Assembly: GCA_019136395.1 (NCBI GenBank)
Contig: JAGVUH010000160.1
Location: 1-6,851, forward strand
DNA length: 6,851 nucleotides
DNA from: Gammaproteobacteria bacterium
GTDB lineage: Bacteria > Pseudomonadota > Gammaproteobacteria > Chromatiales > Chromatiaceae
Direction of reading: 5' to 3'
Numbering within the stretch: the stretch's first letter is position 1; every line of letters starts with the position of its first letter. The translations under genes and the position numbers were made by a program. The notes beneath the pieces were generated by a model, which was not told the DNA's origin, did not search any database, and saw only the letters and a program-made list of their open reading frames with translations. Positions 1-5,931 of the stretch are shown here, piece by piece.

Positions 1-280
1 GTTGATCGATGAAAAAGAAGCTGTAACGCCCGCTACCGGTCTCGGCGGCGGCCAGCAGGCGCTCACCTAGGTCTTCCAGATAGTCCGTCAGCAGGGGATC
101 ATCCAGCACCGGCAACGCCTTGCGTACGCTGCGCATGAAGGCCTTGCCGAGCTGGCGCTCCTGGGCCCCGGTCATGAGGGTGTCCGCCGAGCTGCCAAAA
201 TCCGGCAGGCGGATGGGCTCTTCCGCTAGCGCCGGGGGTCCGGCCAGGAGCAAGGCGGCCAGCCAGGCTCGGCCGACCAT
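1..280 (-). CDS. BepA/YfgC-like M48 family periplasmic metalloprotease, N-terminal part (truncated by window edge)
   Basis: Only the first 93 codons are in the window; the gene runs off the left edge. The protein opens with a signal peptide (MVGRAWLAALLLAGPPALA, likely cut before EE), so the product is exported. The mature start has LPDFGSSAD, then LGKAFMRSVRKALP, then DDPLLTDYLEDLGERLLAA and YSFFFIDQ. This matches, from memory, the N-terminus of E. coli BepA (LPDMGTSAG, INDPLLTQYI, FHFFLIN), a zinc protease with C-terminal TPR repeats that controls outer-membrane protein assembly. The HExxH zinc motif would lie beyond the window, so catalytic competence cannot be judged. The start at 280 gives a standard signal peptide but its purine-rich GAGAGGA abuts the ATG. 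An in-frame ATG at 340 would add 20 residues rich in Arg and Pro and has no visible ribosome binding site. A terminator at 453-478 separates it from the upstream VWA gene. Confidence 0.8.
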   Translation of the reverse strand, partial: MVGRAWLAALLLAGPPALAEEPIRLPDFGSSADTLMTGAQERQLGKAFMRSVRKALPVLDDPLLTDYLEDLGERLLAAAETGSGRYSFFFIDQ

Positions 281-421
281 TCCTCTCAGGGTGCGCGATG
301 GGGGGCGGGGCCGAAGTGGTCGGTGCGGGGCGCCGGTCATGGGCCGTTGAGCAGCGTCTAGATGGTCAGCGAGAAAACGAGGAGATTGCAAGGAGGTAGC
401 GCCTGGGATTGGTCGAGGGTG

Positions 422-450
422 ATTATGCCTCTTGGCGAACCGGCTGAGAA
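422..450 (-). promoter_or_regulatory. Candidate sigma70 promoter for the BepA-like gene
   Basis: On the minus strand, TTCTCA (445-450, 4 of 6 matches to TTGACA) and CATAAT (422-427, 5 of 6 matches to TATAAT) are separated by exactly 17 bp. Transcription would begin near 415, leaving a leader of about 75 nt to the ATG at 340 or about 135 nt to the ATG at 280. It lies just after the terminator of the upstream gene, where a promoter would be needed. This is a match by eye only. Confidence 0.4.
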
Positions 451-452
451 TG

Positions 453-478
453 AAAAAAACCGGGGAGATCGCCCCAGA
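453..478 (-). terminator. Intrinsic terminator downstream of the VWA gene
   Basis: Read on the minus strand, GGGG-CGATCT-CCCC is followed by GG and seven T residues (453-459). The stem is short (4 G-C pairs) but the T-tract is good. It lies about 40 bp past the stop codon of the VWA-protein gene, which is the expected place for the end of that transcript. Confidence 0.55.
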
Positions 479-517
479 GGCTGGCCCTGATCGGACCTGA
501 TGCGGGCGTCATGGACC

Positions 518-1840
518 TCAATTCAGCTGGATGCGCTGCCCCCAGGGCACCTGGCCCTGGCCCTTGATCAGCCAGACCACGGGAAATCCCGGCTCGCGCT
601 CGGGAAACTCACCCAGGGCGTCGGTGAAATAGACCAGCAGGTCCGGCCGGAGCCCCTGACTTTCCGCCCAGGCGAAGACCGGGCGGAAGTCGGTGCCGCC
701 CCCGCCCCGCATCTCCGCCGGGCGGCGGAATTCCTCCCAGGGCTCGAAGATCCAGGGCGAGCCCGGGCAGAGTTGGGCATCGCAGGCGAGCAGGCTGACG
801 CGGGCGCGGACCTGGCCCTTGAGGGCATCGATTTCGGCGATGAATTCCTGGATCTCGGCATCCTTAATGGAGCCGGAGATATCCACCGCCATCACCAGCT
901 CCAACTGGTGGCTGCGCAGGGCCGGACGGATGTAGTCACCCTCCCGCCGGGAGGGGCGGGTGTAGCTGAAATCGTCCCGGGCCGTGGCACTCATGTACCG
1001 GGCCAGCAACTGGCGCCAGGGGACCTGGGGCTGGAGCATACGGTCGATCAGGCGCGCCAGTTCCCCCCCCAGCTTGCCATGCTGCAAGGCCTGCTGGGCG
1101 GCCCCGGCGAGGCGTTGATGCCACTGCACCGCCAGATCCGTCTGTTCGTCCGGGCTCAGGGGGCTGGGCTGCGGGGCGCCGCCGGCGCGGTGGTGACTGG
1201 TACCCTCGCTGGGCTGAGGCTGGTTGCCCCCCCCCTCGCCATCGGTCTCGGGTTGGGGTTGATTGCCTTCTTCCGAGCGATCGAGATCCTTCTCGGACAG
1301 CCCCGAGCGCTGCCCGCCCCGCTGATTCTCCTCGTCATATACATGGCGGTCCTGGGTCTCGGCGTCGTCGTCATCCTCGATGAGCGGGTAGATCTCCTCG
1401 GCCGTCAGCCCCTTGAAGCGGGGGTTGTGCAGGGCGTCCGGGGGTGGGGTCAGGCCATCGTCGATGAGTAGCGGGTTGACGGCGTGGTCGCAGGCCAGAT
1501 CCCACTTCCGGCGCACCCGGTGCTGGCGGCGGGCGAAGTGGGAGAGGGCGCAATGCAGGGCGTCGTGGGCGAGGACGAATTGGGTCTGATCCAGGGTCAG
1601 GGCGGCGATGTAGTCCGGGTTGTAATAGAAGGCCCGGGCATCGGTCGCGGTGGTCGGGCACCACTGGGGGTCAGCCGGTTTGATGGGCAGCCGCAGGGCC
1701 AGGGCACCGAGGAAGGGCTTGTCGAGGATGAGCCGGGTGCGGGCCGCCGCCAGCTTGGTCTCGATGGCCGGCAAATCCGGACCAGTATCCGCTGGGGAAC
1801 TGGTCGCGTGCGGATTGTTGTTGGGTGTTGCGCTGTTCAT
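518..1840 (-). CDS. DUF2201-type protein: metallopeptidase-like domain plus C-terminal VWA/MIDAS domain, partner of the MoxR ATPase
   Basis: This 440-residue cytoplasmic protein has no signal peptide or membrane segment. Residues about 25-150 resemble the metallopeptidase-like N-terminal domain of the DUF2201 (COG3864) family: VLAHDALHCALSH at 89-101, where the usual HExxH reads H92-D93-A-L-H96, and ACDHAVN at 116-122. Residues about 155-235 are an acidic, low-complexity linker with two GNQPQP copies (192-197, 205-210). Residues about 313-440 form the VWA domain with a complete MIDAS set: DISGS at 320-324, T383 in GGGGTDF, and D407 in YFTDALGEF. VWA proteins of this sort work with MoxR AAA+ ATPases (compare RavA-ViaA, CbbQ-CbbO, NorQ-NorD), and such an ATPase lies directly upstream, 146 bp away. 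The ATG at 1840 has a GAGG close in front. The client or substrate is unknown, and the Glu-to-Asp change may mean the N-terminal domain does not cut peptides. Confidence 0.88.
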   Translation of the reverse strand: MNSATPNNNPHATSSPADTGPDLPAIETKLAAARTRLILDKPFLGALALRLPIKPADPQWCPTTATDARAFYYNPDYIAALTLDQTQFVLAHDALHCALSHFARRQHRVRRKWDLACDHAVNPLLIDDGLTPPPDALHNPRFKGLTAEEIYPLIEDDDDAETQDRHVYDEENQRGGQRSGLSEKDLDRSEEGNQPQPETDGEGGGNQPQPSEGTSHHRAGGAPQPSPLSPDEQTDLAVQWHQRLAGAAQQALQHGKLGGELARLIDRMLQPQVPWRQLLARYMSATARDDFSYTRPSRREGDYIRPALRSHQLELVMAVDISGSIKDAEIQEFIAEIDALKGQVRARVSLLACDAQLCPGSPWIFEPWEEFRRPAEMRGGGGTDFRPVFAWAESQGLRPDLLVYFTDALGEFPEREPGFPVVWLIKGQGQVPWGQRIQLN

Positions 1841-1894
1841 GACCTCAGGAGGCGGTGCCTCTGGCTGCTATCCGGGATGTAGGGAGATTGGCCG

Positions 1895-1916
1895 CCCGCC
1901 CTGGGTGTTGGGCGGG
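1895..1916. other. Intercistronic hairpin between the ATPase and VWA genes
   Basis: CCCGCCC (1895-1901) and GGGCGGG (1910-1916) form a perfect 7-bp G-C stem with an 8-nt loop. Neither strand has a T-tract after it, so it is not a simple intrinsic terminator. It lies in the 146-bp gap between two genes that should be expressed together, so it could slow polymerase, mark an RNA processing site or protect a 3' end and thereby set the ratio of the two partners. The function is inferred from position only. Confidence 0.45.
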
Positions 1917-1986
1917 TGTCACGCGCGGAGACCAAAACGCAGTGGCAGCGGTAAGGATCACCGGCTTGCCCTAGGGTTGCCCAGCC

Positions 1987-3030
1987 TCAGGCATAAAGCA
2001 TGAGATCGGCGATGGATTGGGCCCAGCCACCAAAGGCCGGTACCTCGAAGAGCCGGTTGCCGATGGCGCGGTGGAGGTCGGAGACCAGCATGACGCCCAT
2101 CTCGCGCTGGGGGAAGCGCCCGGCGTAGGCCAGGATGTGGCCAACGCGGACCGGCCCGTCGGGGTCATCCAGGGCACGGATGGCCCGACCGACCAGGGCG
2201 GCGGCGACGGCGTACTGCAGGTCGATCTCCTTGGGGATCGTCACCTCCTCACCCCGCAGGATGGCGTCCAGGTCCGGCATCCGATCCAGGCTGTTGATGA
2301 AGGCCGTGAGCTCGATGCCCGCCGCCGGCCCGACGCAGCCCTGGAGGGTCCCCTGCAACAGGTCCGGATCATCCCCGAACTTTTGCAGGCCGCGATGGGC
2401 GAATTCCCAGGAGCGGGGAGAGGGAAAGGCGATGGGATTGTGGGCCGGGTCGAAGTCGAACAGCAGCTCGGGGCGAAAGCGCAGGAAGGCGATGACCCGC
2501 TCGTCGATGCCATGGGTGTAGGCCCAGGCGACCCAGTCGTCCAGGTGGGTCTCCACCTCGAAGTGGGAGAAGCGGTTGGCCAGGGGTGCCGGCATAGCAT
2601 AGGTGACGCCCCGGTCCCCCTGACGATTGCCGGCGGCGAAGATGGCCCAGTGGTCTGGCACCTGGTACTCCCCCAGCCGGCGATCGAGGATCAACTGATA
2701 AGCGGCGGCGGAGACCGCCGGCGGCGCCGAGGTGATCTCATCGAGAAAGAGGATGCCCGTCTCACCGTGGCGCGTCGCCTCGGGCAGGATGGCGGGCACC
2801 GCCCACTCCACCTGATTGCCGACCCGGAAGGGGATGCCCCGCAGATCGCTCGGTTCCATCTGGGACAGGCGGATATCGATCATCGGCGCCCCGTGGCGGG
2901 CAGCGACCTGGGCGACCATCTGCGACTTGCCCACCCCCGGGGGACCCCAAAGCATGACGGGGGTGTGGTGACCCTGGGTGGTGCTGGTGAATTCCCGGTC
3001 GAGGACGCGGATCAGATGAGCTGGGCGCAT
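1987..3030 (-). CDS. MoxR-family AAA+ ATPase
   Basis: The 347-residue protein carries the full AAA+ set: Walker A GPPGVGKS (29-36), Walker B ILFLDE (93-98), sensor 1 N135 in FAAGNR, an arginine finger in LANRF (R153) and a probable sensor 2 R206 in SPRSW. The spacing and the motif AGNRQGDRG are typical of MoxR-type ATPases, which form ring hexamers and remodel or load cofactors into a client with the help of a VWA-domain protein. That partner is encoded next downstream on the same strand. The C-terminal third (about 215-347) is a helical lid and extension without recognised motifs. The ATG at 3030 is the first start in the frame but has no clear ribosome binding site. No promoter could be identified with confidence in front of it. 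Catalytic residues are all present, so it should hydrolyse ATP; the client cannot be told from the sequence. Confidence 0.9.
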   Translation of the reverse strand: MRPAHLIRVLDREFTSTTQGHHTPVMLWGPPGVGKSQMVAQVAARHGAPMIDIRLSQMEPSDLRGIPFRVGNQVEWAVPAILPEATRHGETGILFLDEITSAPPAVSAAAYQLILDRRLGEYQVPDHWAIFAAGNRQGDRGVTYAMPAPLANRFSHFEVETHLDDWVAWAYTHGIDERVIAFLRFRPELLFDFDPAHNPIAFPSPRSWEFAHRGLQKFGDDPDLLQGTLQGCVGPAAGIELTAFINSLDRMPDLDAILRGEEVTIPKEIDLQYAVAAALVGRAIRALDDPDGPVRVGHILAYAGRFPQREMGVMLVSDLHRAIGNRLFEVPAFGGWAQSIADLMLYA

Positions 3031-3178
3031 GGTTGAGGCCGTTGGTCTGGGCTGGTGTTGATGGGGAAGGGGGGGCGGCGGGGCGCTGATGGCGGGTCCC
3101 GCGGACTAGGCTGGGCTCAAGGTAAGGCCCCTTTCCATGGATGGCAAGCGTCCCCCCCGCCTTCTCCCAGGCTGGCAT

Positions 3179-3206
3179 CCATAAGAAAAACGAAGTATTC
3201 TTATGG
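3179..3206. repeat. Perfect 9-bp inverted repeat, possible operator
   Basis: CCATAAGAA (3179-3187) and TTCTTATGG (3198-3206) are exact inverted copies separated by 10 bp. Centre-to-centre distance is 19 bp, about two helical turns, which suits a dimeric regulator. The arms are AT-rich against a GC-rich background. The site is about 150-175 bp in front of the MoxR ATPase start and about 300 bp in front of the small plus-strand gene, so it could serve either. It could also fold as an RNA hairpin, but no T-tract follows. No regulator is identified. Confidence 0.45.
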
Positions 3207-3419
3207 CCCTTCACGATAAGCCTCAGTAGCCTGGTGGACGGGAGGATTCATTCGGCTGCCGGGGCAAGGTGGCCTGGATTGGGGTTGACCACTCAACGCA
3301 ATGGCCGAAGGCGGCTCCGGCGCGGCAACCCAAGGGCGCCGCGACCCATCCGCCGTCAGGGGCGTCAGGTCTGGTGGCATGCAAGATGCGACCGTCTTGG
3401 GGCAGGGCAGCATGCCTGT

Positions 3420-3448
3420 TTGCCAAAAGGGCCGGGTCGCGTAACAAT
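3420..3448 (+). promoter_or_regulatory. Candidate sigma70 promoter for the small acidic protein gene
   Basis: TTGCCA (3420-3425, 5 of 6 matches to TTGACA) and AACAAT (3443-3448, 4 of 6 matches to TATAAT) are spaced by 17 bp. Transcription would start near 3455, immediately before the hairpin at 3460-3475, giving a leader of about 48 nt to the ATG at 3503. This is a match by eye. Confidence 0.45.
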
Positions 3449-3459
3449 TAAAAAATCCT

Positions 3460-3475
3460 GGAGGCCCAAGCCTCC
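3460..3475. other. Short leader hairpin before the small gene
   Basis: GGAGGC (3460-3465) and GCCTCC (3470-3475) form a perfect 6-bp stem with a CCAA loop. In the predicted transcript it would lie at the extreme 5' end, where such stems commonly shield an mRNA from decay. It stops about 16 nt before the ribosome binding site (GGAG, 3491-3494), so it should not block translation. On the minus strand it is followed by AGGA and six T residues, so it might also stop antisense transcription. Confidence 0.4.
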
Positions 3476-3502
3476 TCATCGCTATAGCTCGGAGACAGGA
3501 AA

Positions 3503-3700
3503 ATGAACCAGTTCTACTACGACGCCGTCACCAAAATGGAGCAGATGGGTGTCGATGATGAATACATTCAGGGTTGGCAGTGCGGTTTCCTGCAGAACCC
3601 CAAGCGTGAGGAGCAGCGCCTGACCGATGCCTATGAGGCCGGTTACGCCGATGGCGAGGAAAAGAACACCGACAACTTCGGTGAGTGGGTCAAGGGCTGA
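3503..3700 (+). CDS. Small acidic conserved-looking protein, 65 residues, function unknown (weakly RMF-like)
   Basis: The gene has all the marks of a real, well-expressed one: a candidate promoter at 3420-3448, GGAG at 3491-3494 eight bases before the ATG, and an intrinsic terminator 45 bp past the stop. The protein is strongly acidic (14 Asp/Glu against 6 Lys/Arg), without signal peptide or membrane segment, and so presumably cytoplasmic. It has two aromatic-glycine motifs, YIQGWQCGF (21-29) and AYEAGYADG (43-51). Similar GW/GY-x-x-G motifs occur in ribosome modulation factor (RMF) of E. coli, but in the reverse order and in a basic protein, so homology is doubtful. I recall similar short proteins in purple sulfur bacteria, without an assigned role. 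It appears to be a single-gene transcription unit. A stress- or ribosome-related role is only a guess. Confidence 0.8.
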   Translation: MNQFYYDAVTKMEQMGVDDEYIQGWQCGFLQNPKREEQRLTDAYEAGYADGEEKNTDNFGEWVKG

Positions 3701-3712
3701 TCCGGGCTCGGG

Positions 3713-3736
3713 ACCACCCCTCCTGAAGCGGGTGGT
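3713..3736 (+). other. Additional stem-loop between the small gene and its terminator
   Basis: ACCACCC (3713-3719) pairs perfectly with GGGTGGT (3730-3736) across a 10-nt loop. It begins 12 bases after the stop codon and stands just in front of the terminator hairpin, so the mRNA 3' end would carry two stacked stem-loops. This could protect the message from 3' exonucleases. Confidence 0.4.
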
Positions 3737-3743
3737 TGACCTC

Positions 3744-3769
3744 AAGGGCGGGTGATCCCCGCCCTTTTT
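3744..3769 (+). terminator. Strong intrinsic terminator after the small gene
   Basis: GGGCGGG (3746-3752) and CCCGCCC (3758-3764) form a perfect 7-bp G-C stem with a 5-nt loop, followed by five T residues (3765-3769); two A residues before the stem can pair with the first T residues. It ends 22 bp before the ATG of the isocitrate lyase-family gene, which leaves no room for a standard promoter between the two. Confidence 0.88.
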
Positions 3770-3791
3770 CATGTGCCCGCGGGTGACGGTA

Positions 3792-4742
3792 ATGCCAGTT
3801 TCACCAACCCCGACCCAGGCCCAGACCCTGGCGTTAAGCGCTCCTTCGGGCGGCAATCCCGCCGCGACGCGACTCCGCCACCTCCTGGCGGGACCGGACT
3901 TCCTGGTGATGCCCTGTTGCTTCGATGGCCTCTCCGCCCGGCTCATCGAATTGGCAGGCTTCCCGCTGACCTTCATGAGCGGTTTCGCCGTGGCCGCGGC
4001 CCGCCTTGCCCGCCCCGATACGGGACTCCTATCCTATGGCGAGGTGCTCGATCAGGGACGCTCCATCCTCGAAGCCGTGAGTATCCCCGTCATTGGCGAT
4101 GCCGATACCGGCTATGGCAACGTCGCCAATGTCCAGCGCACCCTGTCCGGTTACGCCCGCGCCGGCTTCGCCGGGATCATGATCGAGGATCAACTCGCCC
4201 CCAAGCGCTGCGGTCACACCCTGGGTAAAGAGGTGGTGGGACGCGACGAGGCCCGCGCCCGCATCCGCGCCGCCGTCGCGGCCCGGGATGCCGGAGCCGA
4301 TATCCTGATCATGGCCCGCACCGATGCCCGCGCCACCCTTGGCCTCGACGAGGCCCTGTGGCGGCTCCAGGCCTTTGCCGATCTGGGCGCCGATATCCTC
4401 TTCCTGGAGGCCCCGCGGGACAAGGCGGAGATGCGCGCCTTTTGCGCGGCGGTGCCTGGCCCTAAAATGGCCAACATGCTGGAGGAAGGCCTGAGCCCCC
4501 TGCTGCCACCGGCGCGTCTCGCCGAGATCGGCTATAAGATCGCCGCCTATCCCCTGACCTTGCTGAATTCGGCGGTCCATGCCATGCAAGAGGCCCTCGC
4601 CGACCTCCGCGACGGCCGGGTTCCCCAGCGCCGGATTTCCTTCGCCACCATCCGTGATCTGGTTGGTTTTAATGACTATGATCAGTTGCTGGCGCGCTAT
4701 GCCGCGCCCGACGGCCAACCGGATGCTCAACCCCGGCGCTAA
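3792..4742 (+). CDS. Isocitrate lyase/PEP mutase (ICL/PEPM) superfamily protein, likely carbon-carbon lyase or oxaloacetate decarboxylase
   Basis: With the ATG at 3792 the protein is 316 residues long. The TIM-barrel markers of the family appear in order: MPCCFDGLSARL near the start, GDADTGYGN at 102-110 (acidic residues that bind Mg2+), EDQLAPKRCGH at 132-142 (the flexible active-site loop with the catalytic cysteine C140 of lyases), ARTDAR at 175-180 and FLEAP at 204-208. The KRCGH motif argues for a lyase such as methylisocitrate or 2,3-dimethylmalate lyase, rather than a phosphonate mutase. The exact substrate, an alpha-hydroxy or oxo diacid, cannot be read off. It lacks the length of true AceA isocitrate lyases. 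An upstream in-frame ATG at 3771 touches the terminator T-tract and has no ribosome binding site, while 3792 has GGGTGA a few bases ahead. hemE follows after 64 bp on the same strand, so the two are probably co-transcribed. No promoter was found in front. Confidence 0.9.
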   Translation: MPVSPTPTQAQTLALSAPSGGNPAATRLRHLLAGPDFLVMPCCFDGLSARLIELAGFPLTFMSGFAVAAARLARPDTGLLSYGEVLDQGRSILEAVSIPVIGDADTGYGNVANVQRTLSGYARAGFAGIMIEDQLAPKRCGHTLGKEVVGRDEARARIRAAVAARDAGADILIMARTDARATLGLDEALWRLQAFADLGADILFLEAPRDKAEMRAFCAAVPGPKMANMLEEGLSPLLPPARLAEIGYKIAAYPLTLLNSAVHAMQEALADLRDGRVPQRRISFATIRDLVGFNDYDQLLARYAAPDGQPDAQPRR

Positions 4743-4806
4743 ATGACCCGGATTGCCCCCCCTGACCCCTCGCCACCTTCGCCCATATCGCCCGGAAGCC
4801 ATCATT

Positions 4807-5889
4807 GTGACCCCACTCAAGAACGACACCTTTCTGCGTGCCCTGCTGCGTCAACCCGTGGACTACACCCCGATCTGGATGATGCGCCAGGCCGGCCGCT
4901 ATTTGCCGGAGTACCGCGCCAGTCGCTCCCGGGCCGGTTGTTTCATGGGGCTGTGCCAGAGTCCCCAACTGGCCTGCGAGGTCACCCTTCAGCCCCTGGA
5001 TCGTTTCCCCCTGGATGCCGCCATCCTCTTTTCCGACATCCTCACCGTGCCGGATGCCATGGGCTTGGGGCTCTACTTTACCGAGGGGGAGGGGCCCCAC
5101 TTCGAACGCCCGGTGCGCACCCGGGAGGACGTGCGGCGTCTGGGGGTGCCGGACATGATCAATGACCTGGGTTATGTCATGGACGCCGTCGCCCTGATCC
5201 GGCGCGAACTGGACGGGCGCGCGCCCCTCATCGGCTTCGCCGGCAGCCCCTGGACCCTGGCGACCTACATGGTGGAGGGTGGCGGCTCCAAGACCTTCGC
5301 CCGCAGCAAGGCGATGATGTTCGACCAGCCGGCCCTGATGCATGAACTGCTCGCCCTGGTCGCCGAGGCCGTCACCCAATACCTCAACGCCCAGGTGGCC
5401 AGTGGCGCCCAGGCCCTGATGATCTTCGATACCTGGGGCGGCTCCCTGACCCCCCGCGATTACCGGGAATTTTCCCTGGCCTACATGGCCCGCATCGTCG
5501 CCGGCCTGACCCGCGAGGCCGAGGGCCGGCGGGTGCCGGTGATCCTCTTTACCAAGGGCGGTGGCCAGTGGCTGGAGGCCATGGCGGACAGCGGCTGCGA
5601 CGCCCTGGGTCTGGACTGGACCACCGATCTGGGCGATGCCCGCTCGCGGGTCGGCAAGCGCGTGGCCTTACAGGGCAACATGGACCCCTGCCTCCTCTAC
5701 GCCAGCCCGGAGCGCATCCGGGCCGAGGTCGCCACCATCCTCGCCAGCTATGGCCCCGGTAGTGGCCACGTCTTCAATCTCGGTCACGGCATCCATCCCG
5801 ACGTGGAGCCGGAGCGCGCCGCGGCCCTGGTGGCGGCGGTCCACGAACTGAGCAGGCCCTATCACGCGGCGGATCGGTCCGGCGCCTGA
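4807..5889 (+). CDS. hemE: Uroporphyrinogen decarboxylase
   Basis: HemE removes the four acetate carboxyl groups of uroporphyrinogen III to give coproporphyrinogen III, the branch step towards haem (and towards bacteriochlorophyll in phototrophs). It acts in the cytoplasm as a dimer without cofactor. The 360-residue protein shows signature 1, [16 protein letters not shown] (22-37, with the substrate-binding Arg27 and Arg31), the key aspartate D77 in FSDIL, signature 2 GFAGSPWTL (143-151), Y154 in the following [14 protein letters not shown] (289-294) and the conserved histidine H327 in GHGIHPD. Length agrees with the family (about 350-360). The start chosen is GTG at 4807: it gives [13 protein letters not shown], the normal HemE N-terminus, with GGAAG eight bases before. 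A TTG at 4753 would add 18 residues not seen in the family. The gene lies 64 bp after the ICL/PEPM gene and converges with the PAS-like gene 42 bp downstream. Confidence 0.97.
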   Translation: MTPLKNDTFLRALLRQPVDYTPIWMMRQAGRYLPEYRASRSRAGCFMGLCQSPQLACEVTLQPLDRFPLDAAILFSDILTVPDAMGLGLYFTEGEGPHFERPVRTREDVRRLGVPDMINDLGYVMDAVALIRRELDGRAPLIGFAGSPWTLATYMVEGGGSKTFARSKAMMFDQPALMHELLALVAEAVTQYLNAQVASGAQALMIFDTWGGSLTPRDYREFSLAYMARIVAGLTREAEGRRVPVILFTKGGGQWLEAMADSGCDALGLDWTTDLGDARSRVGKRVALQGNMDPCLLYASPERIRAEVATILASYGPGSGHVFNLGHGIHPDVEPERAAALVAAVHELSRPYHAADRSGA

Positions 5890-5908
5890 AAGCACCCCCC
5901 GACTGGTA

Positions 5909-5923
5909 CCTGATCGACTCAGG
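5909..5923. other. Small hairpin between convergent genes
   Basis: CCTGA (5909-5913) and TCAGG (5919-5923) form a 5-bp stem with a 5-nt loop inside the 42-bp gap between the stop of hemE and the stop of the converging gene. A bidirectional terminator would be expected here, but neither side has a T-tract, so termination at this site is only suggested by position. Confidence 0.25.
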
Positions 5924-5931
5924 CACGCGAC

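Larger units (their letters stand above)
3031..3502. other. 472-bp intergenic region between divergent genes
   Basis: No convincing gene lies here. The open frames on both strands (for example 3201-3479 minus and 3141-3506 plus) have proline- and arginine-rich translations without domain character, as expected of GC-rich shadows. The region holds the upstream sequences of two divergent genes, the minus-strand ATPase and the plus-strand small acidic protein. Features seen are a perfect inverted repeat (3179-3206), a candidate plus-strand promoter (3420-3448) and a leader hairpin (3460-3475). Confidence 0.7.

Noticed and set aside
389..460. Perfect plus-strand ribosome binding site AAGGAGGT
   Set aside because: No ATG or GTG at a usable distance opens a frame of any length on the plus strand; the sequence is discussed instead as part of the opposite-strand leader.
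500..1471. 323-codon plus-strand open frame opposite the VWA gene
   Set aside because: It is antisense to a gene with clear MIDAS motifs, and its translation is rich in Gly, Leu, Ala and Arg without domain character; it is a GC-driven shadow.
2017..3036. 339-codon plus-strand open frame opposite the MoxR ATPase
   Set aside because: The minus strand has all AAA+ motifs in register, so the opposite frame is a shadow.
3201..3479. 92-codon minus-strand frame in the long intergenic region
   Set aside because: The translation is Pro/Arg/Ser-rich without motifs, no ribosome binding site is evident, and its start overlaps the leader hairpin of the plus-strand gene.
4029..5379. Two long minus-strand open frames (4029-4829 and 4669-5379)
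   Set aside because: Both lie antisense to the ICL/PEPM and hemE genes, which carry full family signatures; the translations look like low-complexity His/Gly/Arg shadows.
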